Shown: positions 1 to 8,251 of the stretch, in pieces
How positions within the stretch are numbered: position 1 is the stretch's first letter
Layout: every line of letters starts with the position of its first letter
Source of the DNA: CAVQUE01 sp046290435
GTDB lineage: Bacteria > Actinomycetota > Acidimicrobiia > Acidimicrobiales > UBA8592
DNA: 64,000 nucleotides
Reading direction: 5' to 3'
NCBI GenBank assembly: GCA_046290435.1
Contig: JBKAGO010000033.1
Location: 243,579 to 307,578, forward strand
Program-made: the position numbers and the translations under genes
The notes under the pieces: model-generated
Told to the model about the DNA's origin: nothing
Database searches by the model: none
The model's input: the letters and a program-made list of their open reading frames with translations, nothing else

Positions 1-2851
1 GTGCCGAGCCGATGGCGCTGATCTCGCGGCCCTCGATCGAGGCGAGGAGTTCGTCGGTGATCGTCCCGCCGAGTGCCATGGTTCCGTGCAACTCGAGGCC
101 CTCCATCGCCGGCGATCGGAAGTCGCGTCGCAGGCTGCGCTCTTCGTCGACGGGTCCGCTGCCACGGAGGCGCCCGAACACGTACGCGATCTCGGCGTCG
201 TCGAGCGCCGCGGCGAGCGATGGCCGCAGGTCTGCGGCGCGCAGGATGTCGTCGGGAACACGCAGCCGCTCTGCCTCGTCGATCCCGACCAGATCGATCG
301 TCGAGAAGCCGACCGGACCGAGTCCCAGGCCGTCGACGATGGTGATCTCCACCTCCACCCACTCCAGGCGACGCGCCGGCCAGTCGAGCTGCACCGCGCC
401 GTCGACGAGCTCGAGCGCGGTCTCGTCTCCGTCGCTGGTGCGGACCAGAACGGCTCGGATGCGGCGATCACCGGCGAGTATCGGCTCGGTGGCGACGATC
501 TCGATGCCCTCCACGGGACCGGCGTCGTCACGCAACCGCAAGCGGAAACGCTCTCCGACGGGATCTCGGAGCCCTCCGACGAGCCAGCTCGTCTCCTCGG
601 AATCGTCGAGCGCGAGCGCAGGCCGGTGCCACGGTGCGGCGTCGCCCGTCGCCACCGACGTCGACGCCTCGATGGAAGCGACGTCGCCGTAGACGGCGGT
701 CGTCTCGGCGCCTGCAGCATCGAACAGCTCGTTGACGTCGCGGTCAGTGACCTGGCCTGCCGCGAGGGTGTGCGAACGCTGGGGCGACTGGGTGATGTAC
801 TCCGCCACCCGGCGGTTCGTGTCGGTGATCACCACCGGGGCTCCGGTGCGCACCGCGTCCTCGAGTCGGGCCGGCGTCAACGAGCCGCTGAACACCGTGG
901 CGCGCTCGGCGGGCAGGAGATCCGTGCCGAACAACAGCGGGAACGCGTCCCCATCGCCCGACACGATGATCGGTGGTGCGGGAGCGCGGCTGGTGACCTG
1001 GCTGTCGACGTCGCTGATCCGGTAGATCTCGATCGGTGGGAGCTCGGCTTCGGCTTCGGCATCGCCCGATTCGTCGGCGGGGTCGGTGGTGAACTCGCCC
1101 GGCTCGCCGAACGACGCGACGAGGGTCGTCGCGGGATCGTCGCGCAGGGGTTGGTATGCGATCGGTCTGGCCTGGCCCCACACCTGCCAGTCGATGTCGT
1201 TGCGGATGACGAGGTACTCGATGCCGAACCTCGCGCCGAGTGCCGCGGCCCACCCGGGCTGGTACCGGTCATCGGCCAATGTGTCGTCGATCGCCGACAA
1301 GATGTCCGCCGTGACGGGTCGGCTCGTGTGGATGGCGACGTCGATGAGGTGAGGGCGATCCACCATGTCGTCGAGGACGTCGTCGTTGACATCGCCCCAG
1401 CGGAAGCCGTTGCGAACAGCGCCCGGCACGAACAGCACACGGCTGTCGTGGGGTTGGTCGTCGAGCCAGGCCATGGCCTCCGGCACATAGTCGGGCAGGT
1501 TGTCGAAGCCGCGGGCGTCGGCGTTGAAGCCTCGGGTCCACACCGGATACGCGATGGCTGCGATGAGCACCAGGGCTGCTACGCCGACGATGTCGATCCT
1601 GCGCGCTCCGGGACGCCGACGGCGCCACCGTTCGACGCCATGGTCGACCGCGACTCCGAAGAGCATCGCCGTGGCGAGCGTGGCGATGGCGCCGGCCTTG
1701 TAGCTGTTGCGCAGCACCTGTGATGCAGGCACTGCGTCGTAGAGCCACCGCAGCAGTCGGCCATAGGGGGAGGGGTCGCCCACCGGGTGGGTCCCGACCA
1801 TGAGCACCAGCCCGACGGCGAGCAGGGACCCGAAGACCAGCCGTTGGCGTTTCGAGGCGACGGCCAGGCCCACCATGGCGACCAGGGGAGCGGCGAACGT
1901 CGAGGCATAGGCGACGGGAGACGTCGAATACCAGAGGGTCTGCGGCTTCGCCCATCCCGAGAAATCGCGCAGGTAGACCTGCCAGAACCCGAGCCCTCGC
2001 CACGACTCGGGCCAGGAACTCGCCGAGTTGACGAACGTCGCGAGTTCGGTTTCGCGCAGGTCCTGTGCCGTGACCTCGGCTGCGAGCGCCAGACCGACGG
2101 TTACTGCGGCCAGTGTCGGGACCGCGAGGAGGGTGACGCGCCATGCCCAGGCCCAGGTGCTCCGCCACGTCGCCGCTGCCTCGCCGTGGATCGTGGTCGC
2201 GATGAGCACGACGCCGGCGATGGCGGAGAACACGAGGCCACCGCGATCGACCGACCCGAATGCGGCGACGACCAACACCAACAGCGCAGACCAGTAGAGC
2301 GGCGACCCCATGATGCCGCGACGGATCAGCACGAGGATCCACGGCAGCAGGGCGTAGCTGATGAACAGACCCGACGGCAGCATGAACGCGACGCTGAAGG
2401 GCGCCAGCATCGCGAAGAGAGCTGCGCTCAGGTGCATCCAGCCGATGCGGTGGTGCCACTCGCGCAACAACACGACGACACCGATCCCGAGCAGCGCCAG
2501 CAACGCCGCATGGAACAGGTTCTGACTCCACGCCATCGACAGCCCCGCAGCCCGGAGCGGACCGAAGAACGCCGTCGGCGCAGGCCAGATCTCGGACCGG
2601 AACGTGCCGAAGCCGCGGGTGGTGTCCCAGACCGAACCCATCCGCATCGCCCACTGCCCCGGGTTGGCGTTGTGTTCGTAGCGGAAGTCTGCGTACCAGA
2701 AGTCGCTGCGATGCAGCGACGTCGCACTGATCGCGACGACGACGAGCAGCGTCGCAATCGGCGTGAGTCGCTGGTGCCGAGCCGACCAGAACCGCGACAA
2801 CCGGGCCGGCGGCGACGTGGCGGTGTCCGGCAGGGGTGAGCGTGCGCTCAC
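1..2851 (-). CDS. AftD-like arabinofuranosyltransferase (GT-C), C-terminus beyond left edge
   Basis: This reading frame stays open to the window edge, so at least 950 residues are visible and the C-terminus is missing. The GTG start at 2851 overlaps the stop of the upstream flippase gene as GTGA. The N-terminal half holds many hydrophobic segments typical of polyprenyl-phosphate-dependent GT-C enzymes. It is followed by an extracytoplasmic region with the motif ITDTNRR (near residue 680) and a discoidin (F5/8 type C)-like segment with ALDDSEETSWLVGG (near residue 750). The same order of elements occurs in the second copy at 6092-10272, so the two are paralogues. AftD of mycobacteria adds arabinofuranose to cell-wall arabinans. 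The donor and acceptor here are unknown, and the assignment to a surface glycan is an inference from the flippase and glycosyltransferases nearby. Confidence 0.82.
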   Translation of the reverse strand, partial: MSARSPLPDTATSPPARLSRFWSARHQRLTPIATLLVVVAISATSLHRSDFWYADFRYEHNANPGQWAMRMGSVWDTTRGFGTFRSEIWPAPTAFFGPLRAAGLSMAWSQNLFHAALLALLGIGVVVLLREWHHRIGWMHLSAALFAMLAPFSVAFMLPSGLFISYALLPWILVLIRRGIMGSPLYWSALLVLVVAAFGSVDRGGLVFSAIAGVVLIATTIHGEAAATWRSTWAWAWRVTLLAVPTLAAVTVGLALAAEVTAQDLRETELATFVNSASSWPESWRGLGFWQVYLRDFSGWAKPQTLWYSTSPVAYASTFAAPLVAMVGLAVASKRQRLVFGSLLAVGLVLMVGTHPVGDPSPYGRLLRWLYDAVPASQVLRNSYKAGAIATLATAMLFGVAVDHGVERWRRRRPGARRIDIVGVAALVLIAAIAYPVWTRGFNADARGFDNLPDYVPEAMAWLDDQPHDSRVLFVPGAVRNGFRWGDVNDDVLDDMVDRPHLIDVAIHTSRPVTADILSAIDDTLADDRYQPGWAAALGARFGIEYLVIRNDIDWQVWGQARPIAYQPLRDDPATTLVASFGEPGEFTTDPADESGDAEAEAELPPIEIYRISDVDSQVTSRAPAPPIIVSGDGDAFPLLFGTDLLPAERATVFSGSLTPARLEDAVRTGAPVVITDTNRRVAEYITQSPQRSHTLAAGQVTDRDVNELFDAAGAETTAVYGDVASIEASTSVATGDAAPWHRPALALDDSEETSWLVGGLRDPVGERFRLRLRDDAGPVEGIEIVATEPILAGDRRIRAVLVRTSDGDETALELVDGAVQLDWPARRLEWVEVEITIVDGLGLGPVGFSTIDLVGIDEAERLRVPDDILRAADLRPSLAAALDDAEIAYVFGRLRGSGPVDEERSLRRDFRSPAMEGLELHGTMALGGTITDELLASIEGREISAIGSA

Positions 2852-4119
2852 GCCTCGTCCGGCTTCTGCAGCCATACCCGCCGCATGATGCCCAGCGCAG
2901 CGAGGGCCGTGGTCACGTTGCCGATGAACCAGGCCCAGGCGACACCCTCGGTACCGGCGGAATCGACGACGGCGATGATCGGGACCAGGGTGCTGAGCGC
3001 AAACAGCAGCCCGAGCCCCACGACGGCCGAAGAACGTTCCTGTGCCCGGGCGACCGACAGGCTGACCGACGTCACGACCCAGGCGATGTTGGCGCCGACG
3101 AGGACGGGGAGCAGATCGCCGAGCGAGCTGTAGTCGGGTCCGTAGATCGATGCGATGGTGTCCGCTGCGACCCATGCGCCGAGCGTGAGCACGCAGGTAC
3201 CGACCTGGGACAACAGGTACGCCCGCCTCGCCGCCGACGCGATGCTCCCTGTCTGGCTGGATTCGCTGACCAGGACATTGCCCAGCATCGCCGGCACCAC
3301 GAAGGCGACCGTTGCGATGCTCCATGCCAGCAGGAATGGCGCGGTCTCCTCGGCCGGGATCACGGCTGCGACCACGAGTGGCGCGGCGAAGATCGGGCCC
3401 TCGGTGAGCAACATGCTGGCCGCGTTCGCCCCCGCGTAGCGTCGGAGGTGGGGAACATCGACCGAGGTGGGCTTCGGCGTCGATCGGTCGACCATGACCA
3501 GCAGCCAGGTGGCTGCGACGAGGCCGGCGAGTGCGGGCGGTATCGACGCCACGAGGAACAACGTGCTGCCGGCCACTCCCGAGGACACGAACAGGAGAAG
3601 GGGGAGGCGCAACGTCGCCGGGATCACATGGCGAGCGACGACGCCGCTCCAGAGGCGCAGTGTCACCAGCCGAGCCTCGGCCAGAGTGCCGAGTCCGTTC
3701 GCGACGGCGGCCGTGATGAAGACAGCGACGTCGAGGACGGGATCGTCGTGCAGCGGCCGGAAGAGCTCCGTCTGCCAGAGCGCGGCCACCATCGCAGCCG
3801 AGATCACCACGGTGACCGTGCAACGCAGGACGACCGTCTGGCGGAAGATCCACGATGCGGCCGGTGTCCGGCCGGCGCCGTGGTGGGCGATAAGGACCGG
3901 CAGCCCCAGCTGGGTCACGTAGTTGATGAACACCAGGGCCTGGAAGAGCGCGAGTGCCTCGCCGACGGAGCTCGCCTCGCCGCGTTGGGCAGCGAGAAAC
4001 CAGAACAGCAGGCCGCCCAGCGCGGTGGTGCCGACGCTGACTGCCATCGCCAGTGAACCTCGATCGAGGTGCCGCAGGTCGGCAGGCGTCCGTTCGATGG
4101 GCGGGGTCTCGAGGCTCAT
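2848..4119 (-). CDS. MOP-superfamily polysaccharide flippase (Wzx-like)
   Basis: A 423-residue, strongly hydrophobic protein with about 12 predicted membrane segments. It resembles oligosaccharide flippases of the MATE/MOP superfamily, which move lipid-linked glycans across the cytoplasmic membrane. The start is set at ATG 4119 (MSLETPPIER) because it overlaps the preceding lipoprotein gene as ATGA; a longer reading from 4179 would run far into that gene. Its own stop overlaps the GTG of the AftD-like gene, so the three genes from 4835 down to 1 look co-transcribed and translationally coupled. The likely cargo is the glycan handled by the adjacent transferases (inference). Confidence 0.85.
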   Translation of the reverse strand: MSLETPPIERTPADLRHLDRGSLAMAVSVGTTALGGLLFWFLAAQRGEASSVGEALALFQALVFINYVTQLGLPVLIAHHGAGRTPAASWIFRQTVVLRCTVTVVISAAMVAALWQTELFRPLHDDPVLDVAVFITAAVANGLGTLAEARLVTLRLWSGVVARHVIPATLRLPLLLFVSSGVAGSTLFLVASIPPALAGLVAATWLLVMVDRSTPKPTSVDVPHLRRYAGANAASMLLTEGPIFAAPLVVAAVIPAEETAPFLLAWSIATVAFVVPAMLGNVLVSESSQTGSIASAARRAYLLSQVGTCVLTLGAWVAADTIASIYGPDYSSLGDLLPVLVGANIAWVVTSVSLSVARAQERSSAVVGLGLLFALSTLVPIIAVVDSAGTEGVAWAWFIGNVTTALAALGIMRRVWLQKPDEA

Positions 4120-4835
4120 CCGGTGGGCCCGTCGGGCTGTTCGAGCTGCGCCGCTCGGATGGACACGACATCGTCCCAACGTGCCGACCGGGCGGATGGC
4201 CCCTCGGACCAGAGCCCGACCCTGGTAGCCCGGGGGTCGCCGACGTCGGCTTGGGTGTGCACGACCTCGCCGTCGATGGTGACCGAGAACGACTCGTCGT
4301 CCAGCACGATGCCGACGATGGCGCCGTCACCTGCGTCGACGCTGCCGAGATTGGTGACGAACTCCTCGGTGCCGTTCACGACACGGATCAGGTTCCACGT
4401 CCCGAAGCTCGGTGCGCCGACGATGGCCCAGTGATTGGCAGGGCCGATATGGCGAAACGTCAGCCCGGCGCCGTCGGCCGTCACGGGGAACGTTGCCTGG
4501 AAGAGTCCGTAGGGCCCTCCGAGATCGATCAGGGCGACCGCAGGGCCGTCGTCGCCGCTGTCCACCGCGGCGGCACCATCGGCCGACTCGACGCGCCAGG
4601 GGCCGTCGAGGGTCCATTCGGAGGGGCCCGACGCCGAGGAGAACACGTCTTGGTCGAACCGCTCGATCGAGACGGCGGCTTCGCCGGCCCAAGGCGGGAC
4701 CGCCGTGGGCGTGGGTTCGGCCGTCGACGGGCTGGGACCGGGCCGCTCGGCCTCGCCGCACGCGGTGATCCCGATGGTGGCGACAGCGAGCACAGCCAGC
4801 GCGTGCCGCAGGTTCGGAACCCCCGTCGCCCCCAT
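4116..4835 (-). CDS. Lipoprotein with concanavalin-like (LamG/DUF1080-type) domain
   Basis: 239 residues. The N-terminus has a signal peptide ending in a lipobox-like GITAC (Cys near residue 26), then a Pro/Thr-rich linker and a beta-rich domain. The C-terminal domain is clearly related to the protein at 10275-10952: compare NHWAIVGAPSFGTWNLIRV with NHWRLTYSTEFATWNIDQV. It is the first gene of the flippase/AftD operon, and a TAGACT -10-like element lies 9 nt before the ATG. A carbohydrate-binding or glycan-scaffold role would fit the fold and neighbours but is inferred; no catalytic residues were recognised. Confidence 0.72.
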   Translation of the reverse strand: MGATGVPNLRHALAVLAVATIGITACGEAERPGPSPSTAEPTPTAVPPWAGEAAVSIERFDQDVFSSASGPSEWTLDGPWRVESADGAAAVDSGDDGPAVALIDLGGPYGLFQATFPVTADGAGLTFRHIGPANHWAIVGAPSFGTWNLIRVVNGTEEFVTNLGSVDAGDGAIVGIVLDDESFSVTIDGEVVHTQADVGDPRATRVGLWSEGPSARSARWDDVVSIRAAQLEQPDGPTG

Positions 4836-4949
4836 CAGCGGGCCAGTCTAGGAGCCTGCCCGGTGATGGCGGTATTCGACGTCGCCCGCCGCAGCGATGC
4901 CGTCGCTGCGGCAGATGCATGCAGGACGGCGCTCGCGGCGCGCTGGCCC

Positions 4950-4955
4950 TACGCT
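4950..4955 (+). promoter_or_regulatory. -10 element of a probably leaderless transcript
   Basis: TACGCT is followed by exactly 6 nt and then GTG at 4962. The same geometry recurs at other genes in this window and supports choosing 4962 as the start of the acyltransferase. Confidence 0.45.
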
Positions 4956-4961
4956 CGCGCC

Positions 4962-6203
4962 GTGGTCGAGAGTCTCGAGCCCCTGGACAGGGCCATCTTG
5001 CAGAGCGAGCGCCGTCGCTGGCCGATGCTCATGCACCTGGAGTTGCTGGTCGACGGCGCCGTCGATCCCGAACTGCTCACCACCCGGCTCGCGGCGTTGT
5101 GTGCCCGCACGCCTCGCCTGGCTGCACGGCTCGAGGTCGGATCGTGGTCCACGCCGGCGACCTGGATACCGGCAGCGCGACCGACGGTCCGCCGGTGGTC
5201 CGTGAAGCCGGACGACCTCGACCGGGCTCGTTCCCGCTGGATCTCGGTTCCCATCGACCTTCGCCGTAGCGCCGGGCTGGAGGTCTCGGTGCTCGACGAC
5301 GACACCGGCCACACGCGGGTGATGATGCGGGCCCACCATGGGGTGCTCGACGGCCAGAGCCTCGCGTGGGTCGCACGATCGTTGGCCGACGGTCACCCGC
5401 AACGCGACGACAGCCCGGTCGCCCAGCCACGATCCGAGGCGGCGACCGCGACTGGCGGCCTCGGGGCCCTGCGTCGCGTCGCGTTCCCCGGCCGGCCCGA
5501 TCGACTCGTCTCCGAGCGTGGACCGGCGGGAGACGCACAGGGCTACGGGATCACGAACGCCACGATCGACGCGGCGGACGCCGCCTCGCTCGATGACGCC
5601 GCCGCGCGCCTGGGCGTACGCGTGAACGATGTACTGGTCGCAGGGGTGCACCTCGCCTGCGCCGCATGGAACGATCGGCTCGGTCACGAGTCCGGGGTGG
5701 TGCGGGTGACGGTGCCCTTCAGTCTTCGCCGTGATGACACCTTCGCCATCGGCAATGCCGCGAGTCAGGTCGCAACCGTGTCGACGGGCGCCGTGCGGAG
5801 CGACCCCGACGGCCTCGTCCGCTCGGTCGCCGAACAGATCGCCACGGCGCGACGCCGAGCCGAACCCGACCCGATTCCCTGGGTGCCGGCATTGTCGCGT
5901 CTGCCGTTGACGGTCGGATCGCTGGCGACACGGGTCGGTTCGGCGCTGTCCGGGCACGCGTTCCTCGATACGACCCGGCTGTCCAATCTGGGGAGGCTCC
6001 CGCCGTTGGAGATCGATCGCGCTCCAGTGGTCGGTGCCTGGTTCTCGCCGCCGACCCGGTTGCCCCAGGGCGCAGCGATCGGCGTCGTGCGCTACGGCGC
6101 GTCGATCGGGATGTCGGTCCGGTGGTGCGCCGAGTCCTGGGATGGGGCGTCGGCGTCGTCGTTGGCCGCACTGTCGATCGATCGCGTCGGGGACCTGACC
6201 TGA
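4962..6203 (+). CDS. Condensation/WES-DGAT-fold acyltransferase-like protein
   Basis: 413 residues from GTG 4962. The hallmark HHxxxDG motif of the condensation/acyltransferase superfamily is present as HHGVLDG (about residue 126). The C-terminal part (NDVLVAGVHLAC, then TRLSNLGRLPPLEI) matches the layout of wax-ester synthase/DGAT and PapA-like proteins. These transfer acyl groups from CoA or carrier thioesters to hydroxyl or amino acceptors. The start is uncertain: ATG 4866 would add 32 residues, but 4962 gives a family-like beginning (ESLEPLDRAIL) and sits behind a good -10 element. The gene is divergent from the lipoprotein operon and its end overlaps the convergent AftD-like gene. It may acylate the local glycan or a lipid (inference). 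Confidence 0.68.
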   Translation: MVESLEPLDRAILQSERRRWPMLMHLELLVDGAVDPELLTTRLAALCARTPRLAARLEVGSWSTPATWIPAARPTVRRWSVKPDDLDRARSRWISVPIDLRRSAGLEVSVLDDDTGHTRVMMRAHHGVLDGQSLAWVARSLADGHPQRDDSPVAQPRSEAATATGGLGALRRVAFPGRPDRLVSERGPAGDAQGYGITNATIDAADAASLDDAAARLGVRVNDVLVAGVHLACAAWNDRLGHESGVVRVTVPFSLRRDDTFAIGNAASQVATVSTGAVRSDPDGLVRSVAEQIATARRRAEPDPIPWVPALSRLPLTVGSLATRVGSALSGHAFLDTTRLSNLGRLPPLEIDRAPVVGAWFSPPTRLPQGAAIGVVRYGASIGMSVRWCAESWDGASASSLAALSIDRVGDLT

Positions 6204-8251
6204 TCGAGTCGTCCCATGGCGGCGGCGACGAGCAGGATGGCCAGAGCGGCGAACGGCTCGGCCGCCTCGCGTTCGGCCGTGTAGGCCAGACCGGCTTCGT
6301 TCGCGACGCCGACGACCGACAGCACGGCGACGACACCGAGAGACGCCGCGGCCATCCCGAGCAGTGCGACCGTGTTCTTCTCGGAGCGCCGTGTTGTCGT
6401 GGCCACGGCGATCGCCCCGCCCATGATCGCCCCGCCGAGGCCGGCGATCGCGCCGCCGAGCACAGGGATGAGGATCAGCCGGAGCACCTGCGTCGTGCGG
6501 CCGGGCCACTGCCGGGGGGGCGAGGACATGCTCTGATCCCGCTGCGTATCACGTCGGCCGGCGAACAGCAGGCACACCGACAACATCATGATCGACACGA
6601 CGATGGCAGTGCGGTGGCGCGCTCGATCGGTGTGCACGATCCGGGCACTACGTGACGAATCCGATGGCGGCACGGTGAACGCCGCGAGGCCGTCGATCGA
6701 TGCGGGCTCGAGGCTGGTGCCCCCTTCGAACTCGAGGCGAAGGGTGGAGGTGTACGACTGCCCGGAGTGCACGATCACGGCCTGGTCCGAGGGGGGAAGC
6801 GTGATAGTCGTCGATGCCGCAGTCTGGTCGGCGACCTCGATGGGCACGGCCGCGGCCGGAGGTGCGGTGGTGGGCGCCGAGGCGAGCGTGGCATGGGTGA
6901 CCAAAGCCGTCGGAGCGGCTTCGACGCGATGGAGCCCCGCCGCCAGGTCGACGGGCTCGCAGGACTCGAACAGCCCCACACCACCGATCCGCAGCGCGTC
7001 GAGGGTTCCGGGGATCCGCACCGGCAGCGGTTGGCCGTCGATCCGGATGATGTCGTCGACACAGCCGAGGCCCTCGGTACGGTCAGCGGTTCTTCCGGGC
7101 ACCGAGGCGTCGAGGATGGTGATGCTGCGCTCGTCTCCGGGGAGGCCGAACGAGCGAAGGATCACGGTCACCTCGCCGACCTCACGCGCTCGCGAAAGCG
7201 CCCTCGTCGTGACGGTGCGGGCGCAGCCGGTGACTCCCCCGATCGGTTCGCATGGTCCGATGCGGTCGAGTCTCAGGACCTGACGGCGCCGTGTCCAGCC
7301 GATGACTTCGACCTCGTACACGGCCCGTGCCGTCGGCCCGGCATCGAAGGTGATGTCGAGTGCACCGTCCATCTCGGCGTTGACGATCAGCGTCACCGAG
7401 GTCTCTGCGACCGCCCCGGCCTGCACCGATGTCGCCGCGTTCGAGTCGAGCAGACGGATCGGGTCGTTTCCGTCGGTGACGTCGTCGGCCTCGATACCGA
7501 GGCCCGTGCCGGCTGCGGCGAGTCGGTCGATGTCGGCCCTGCTCAACAGCACGGCGCCACGAAGGGTGAACGAACCAGCCACGGGGAGACGGAACTCGCG
7601 CCGCAGCGTGCGCTCGGGCACAGTGCCGTGTCCCAACGACATGTCGACGATCATGGGGGCTGCCTCCAACGCGGACGCCAGCGTCGCGTCGGCCTCGGCC
7701 AGACGGGCGACATCGTCGGGAAGCCTGATGAACTCGCGGAGGTCGAGGTCGCCCAGCGTGACCTCGGTGAATCCGAACCCGTCCTCGCCGGGTCCTGACA
7801 CCGCGCTGATCTCTATCTCGACCCAGGAGACGTCGGGTCGTCCGAGGCGGACGACGGTGCGGTCACCGGCATCGAACGTCGCGTCGAGCAGTTCGCCGGC
7901 GCTCGTTCGGATGCGCGCCGCCGACACACGCCTGCTCGCTGTGCTCGTCGGGCGCTGGAGTTCGACGGTACCCACGCTGCGGGTCTCGCCGAGATCGACC
8001 CGGAGGCGTTGGCCCACACGGTCGCTGAACACGCCCGTGAGCCATTGGGTCTCCTGGTCGCCGTCGAAAGCCGCTGCGGGGCGGTTCCGGGGTCCCGGCG
8101 AGAACAGGGTGGCAGGGCTGACCTCGCTGATCGACACCGCGTCGCGGTAGGCCGCGACCGATTGGCTGCCGGCACGGCCGAACAGGTCGGCGACGGCGCG
8201 TGCATCGTCGCCGGCTTCGCTGGGCCCGGGCGGGCTTCCGGCCGTTCGCAA
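6092..8251 (-). CDS. C-terminal part of a second AftD-like transferase, after a frameshift
   Basis: This frame continues the AftD-like gene that starts at 10272. It opens at a TTG codon (8251) that is probably not a real start: alignment with the paralogue at 1-2851 runs straight across the break (TDTNRR there, TDSNRR here, then VNELFDAAG versus VADLFGRAG). It holds the discoidin-like segment (AFDGDQETQWLTGVF), a long beta-rich extracytoplasmic part, and one or more C-terminal membrane segments near the end. Its last 112 bp overlap the convergent acyltransferase gene. Joined to the upstream part it gives about 1,390 residues, close to AftD of mycobacteria (about 1,400). Confidence 0.7.
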   Translation of the reverse strand: MRTAGSPPGPSEAGDDARAVADLFGRAGSQSVAAYRDAVSISEVSPATLFSPGPRNRPAAAFDGDQETQWLTGVFSDRVGQRLRVDLGETRSVGTVELQRPTSTASRRVSAARIRTSAGELLDATFDAGDRTVVRLGRPDVSWVEIEISAVSGPGEDGFGFTEVTLGDLDLREFIRLPDDVARLAEADATLASALEAAPMIVDMSLGHGTVPERTLRREFRLPVAGSFTLRGAVLLSRADIDRLAAAGTGLGIEADDVTDGNDPIRLLDSNAATSVQAGAVAETSVTLIVNAEMDGALDITFDAGPTARAVYEVEVIGWTRRRQVLRLDRIGPCEPIGGVTGCARTVTTRALSRAREVGEVTVILRSFGLPGDERSITILDASVPGRTADRTEGLGCVDDIIRIDGQPLPVRIPGTLDALRIGGVGLFESCEPVDLAAGLHRVEAAPTALVTHATLASAPTTAPPAAAVPIEVADQTAASTTITLPPSDQAVIVHSGQSYTSTLRLEFEGGTSLEPASIDGLAAFTVPPSDSSRSARIVHTDRARHRTAIVVSIMMLSVCLLFAGRRDTQRDQSMSSPPRQWPGRTTQVLRLILIPVLGGAIAGLGGAIMGGAIAVATTTRRSEKNTVALLGMAAASLGVVAVLSVVGVANEAGLAYTAEREAAEPFAALAILLVAAAMGRLDQVRSPTRSIDSAANDDADAPSQDSAHHRTDIPIDAP

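Noticed and set aside
86..1723. 545-residue plus-strand open frame
   Set aside because: It is antisense to the AftD-like gene, with arginine- and acid-rich composition and no recognisable fold; the minus frame gives a coherent membrane/discoidin protein with a paralogue.
1269..2654. 461-residue minus-strand open frame
   Set aside because: Another frame of the same AftD-like gene; its His/Arg/Gly-rich translation has no family features.
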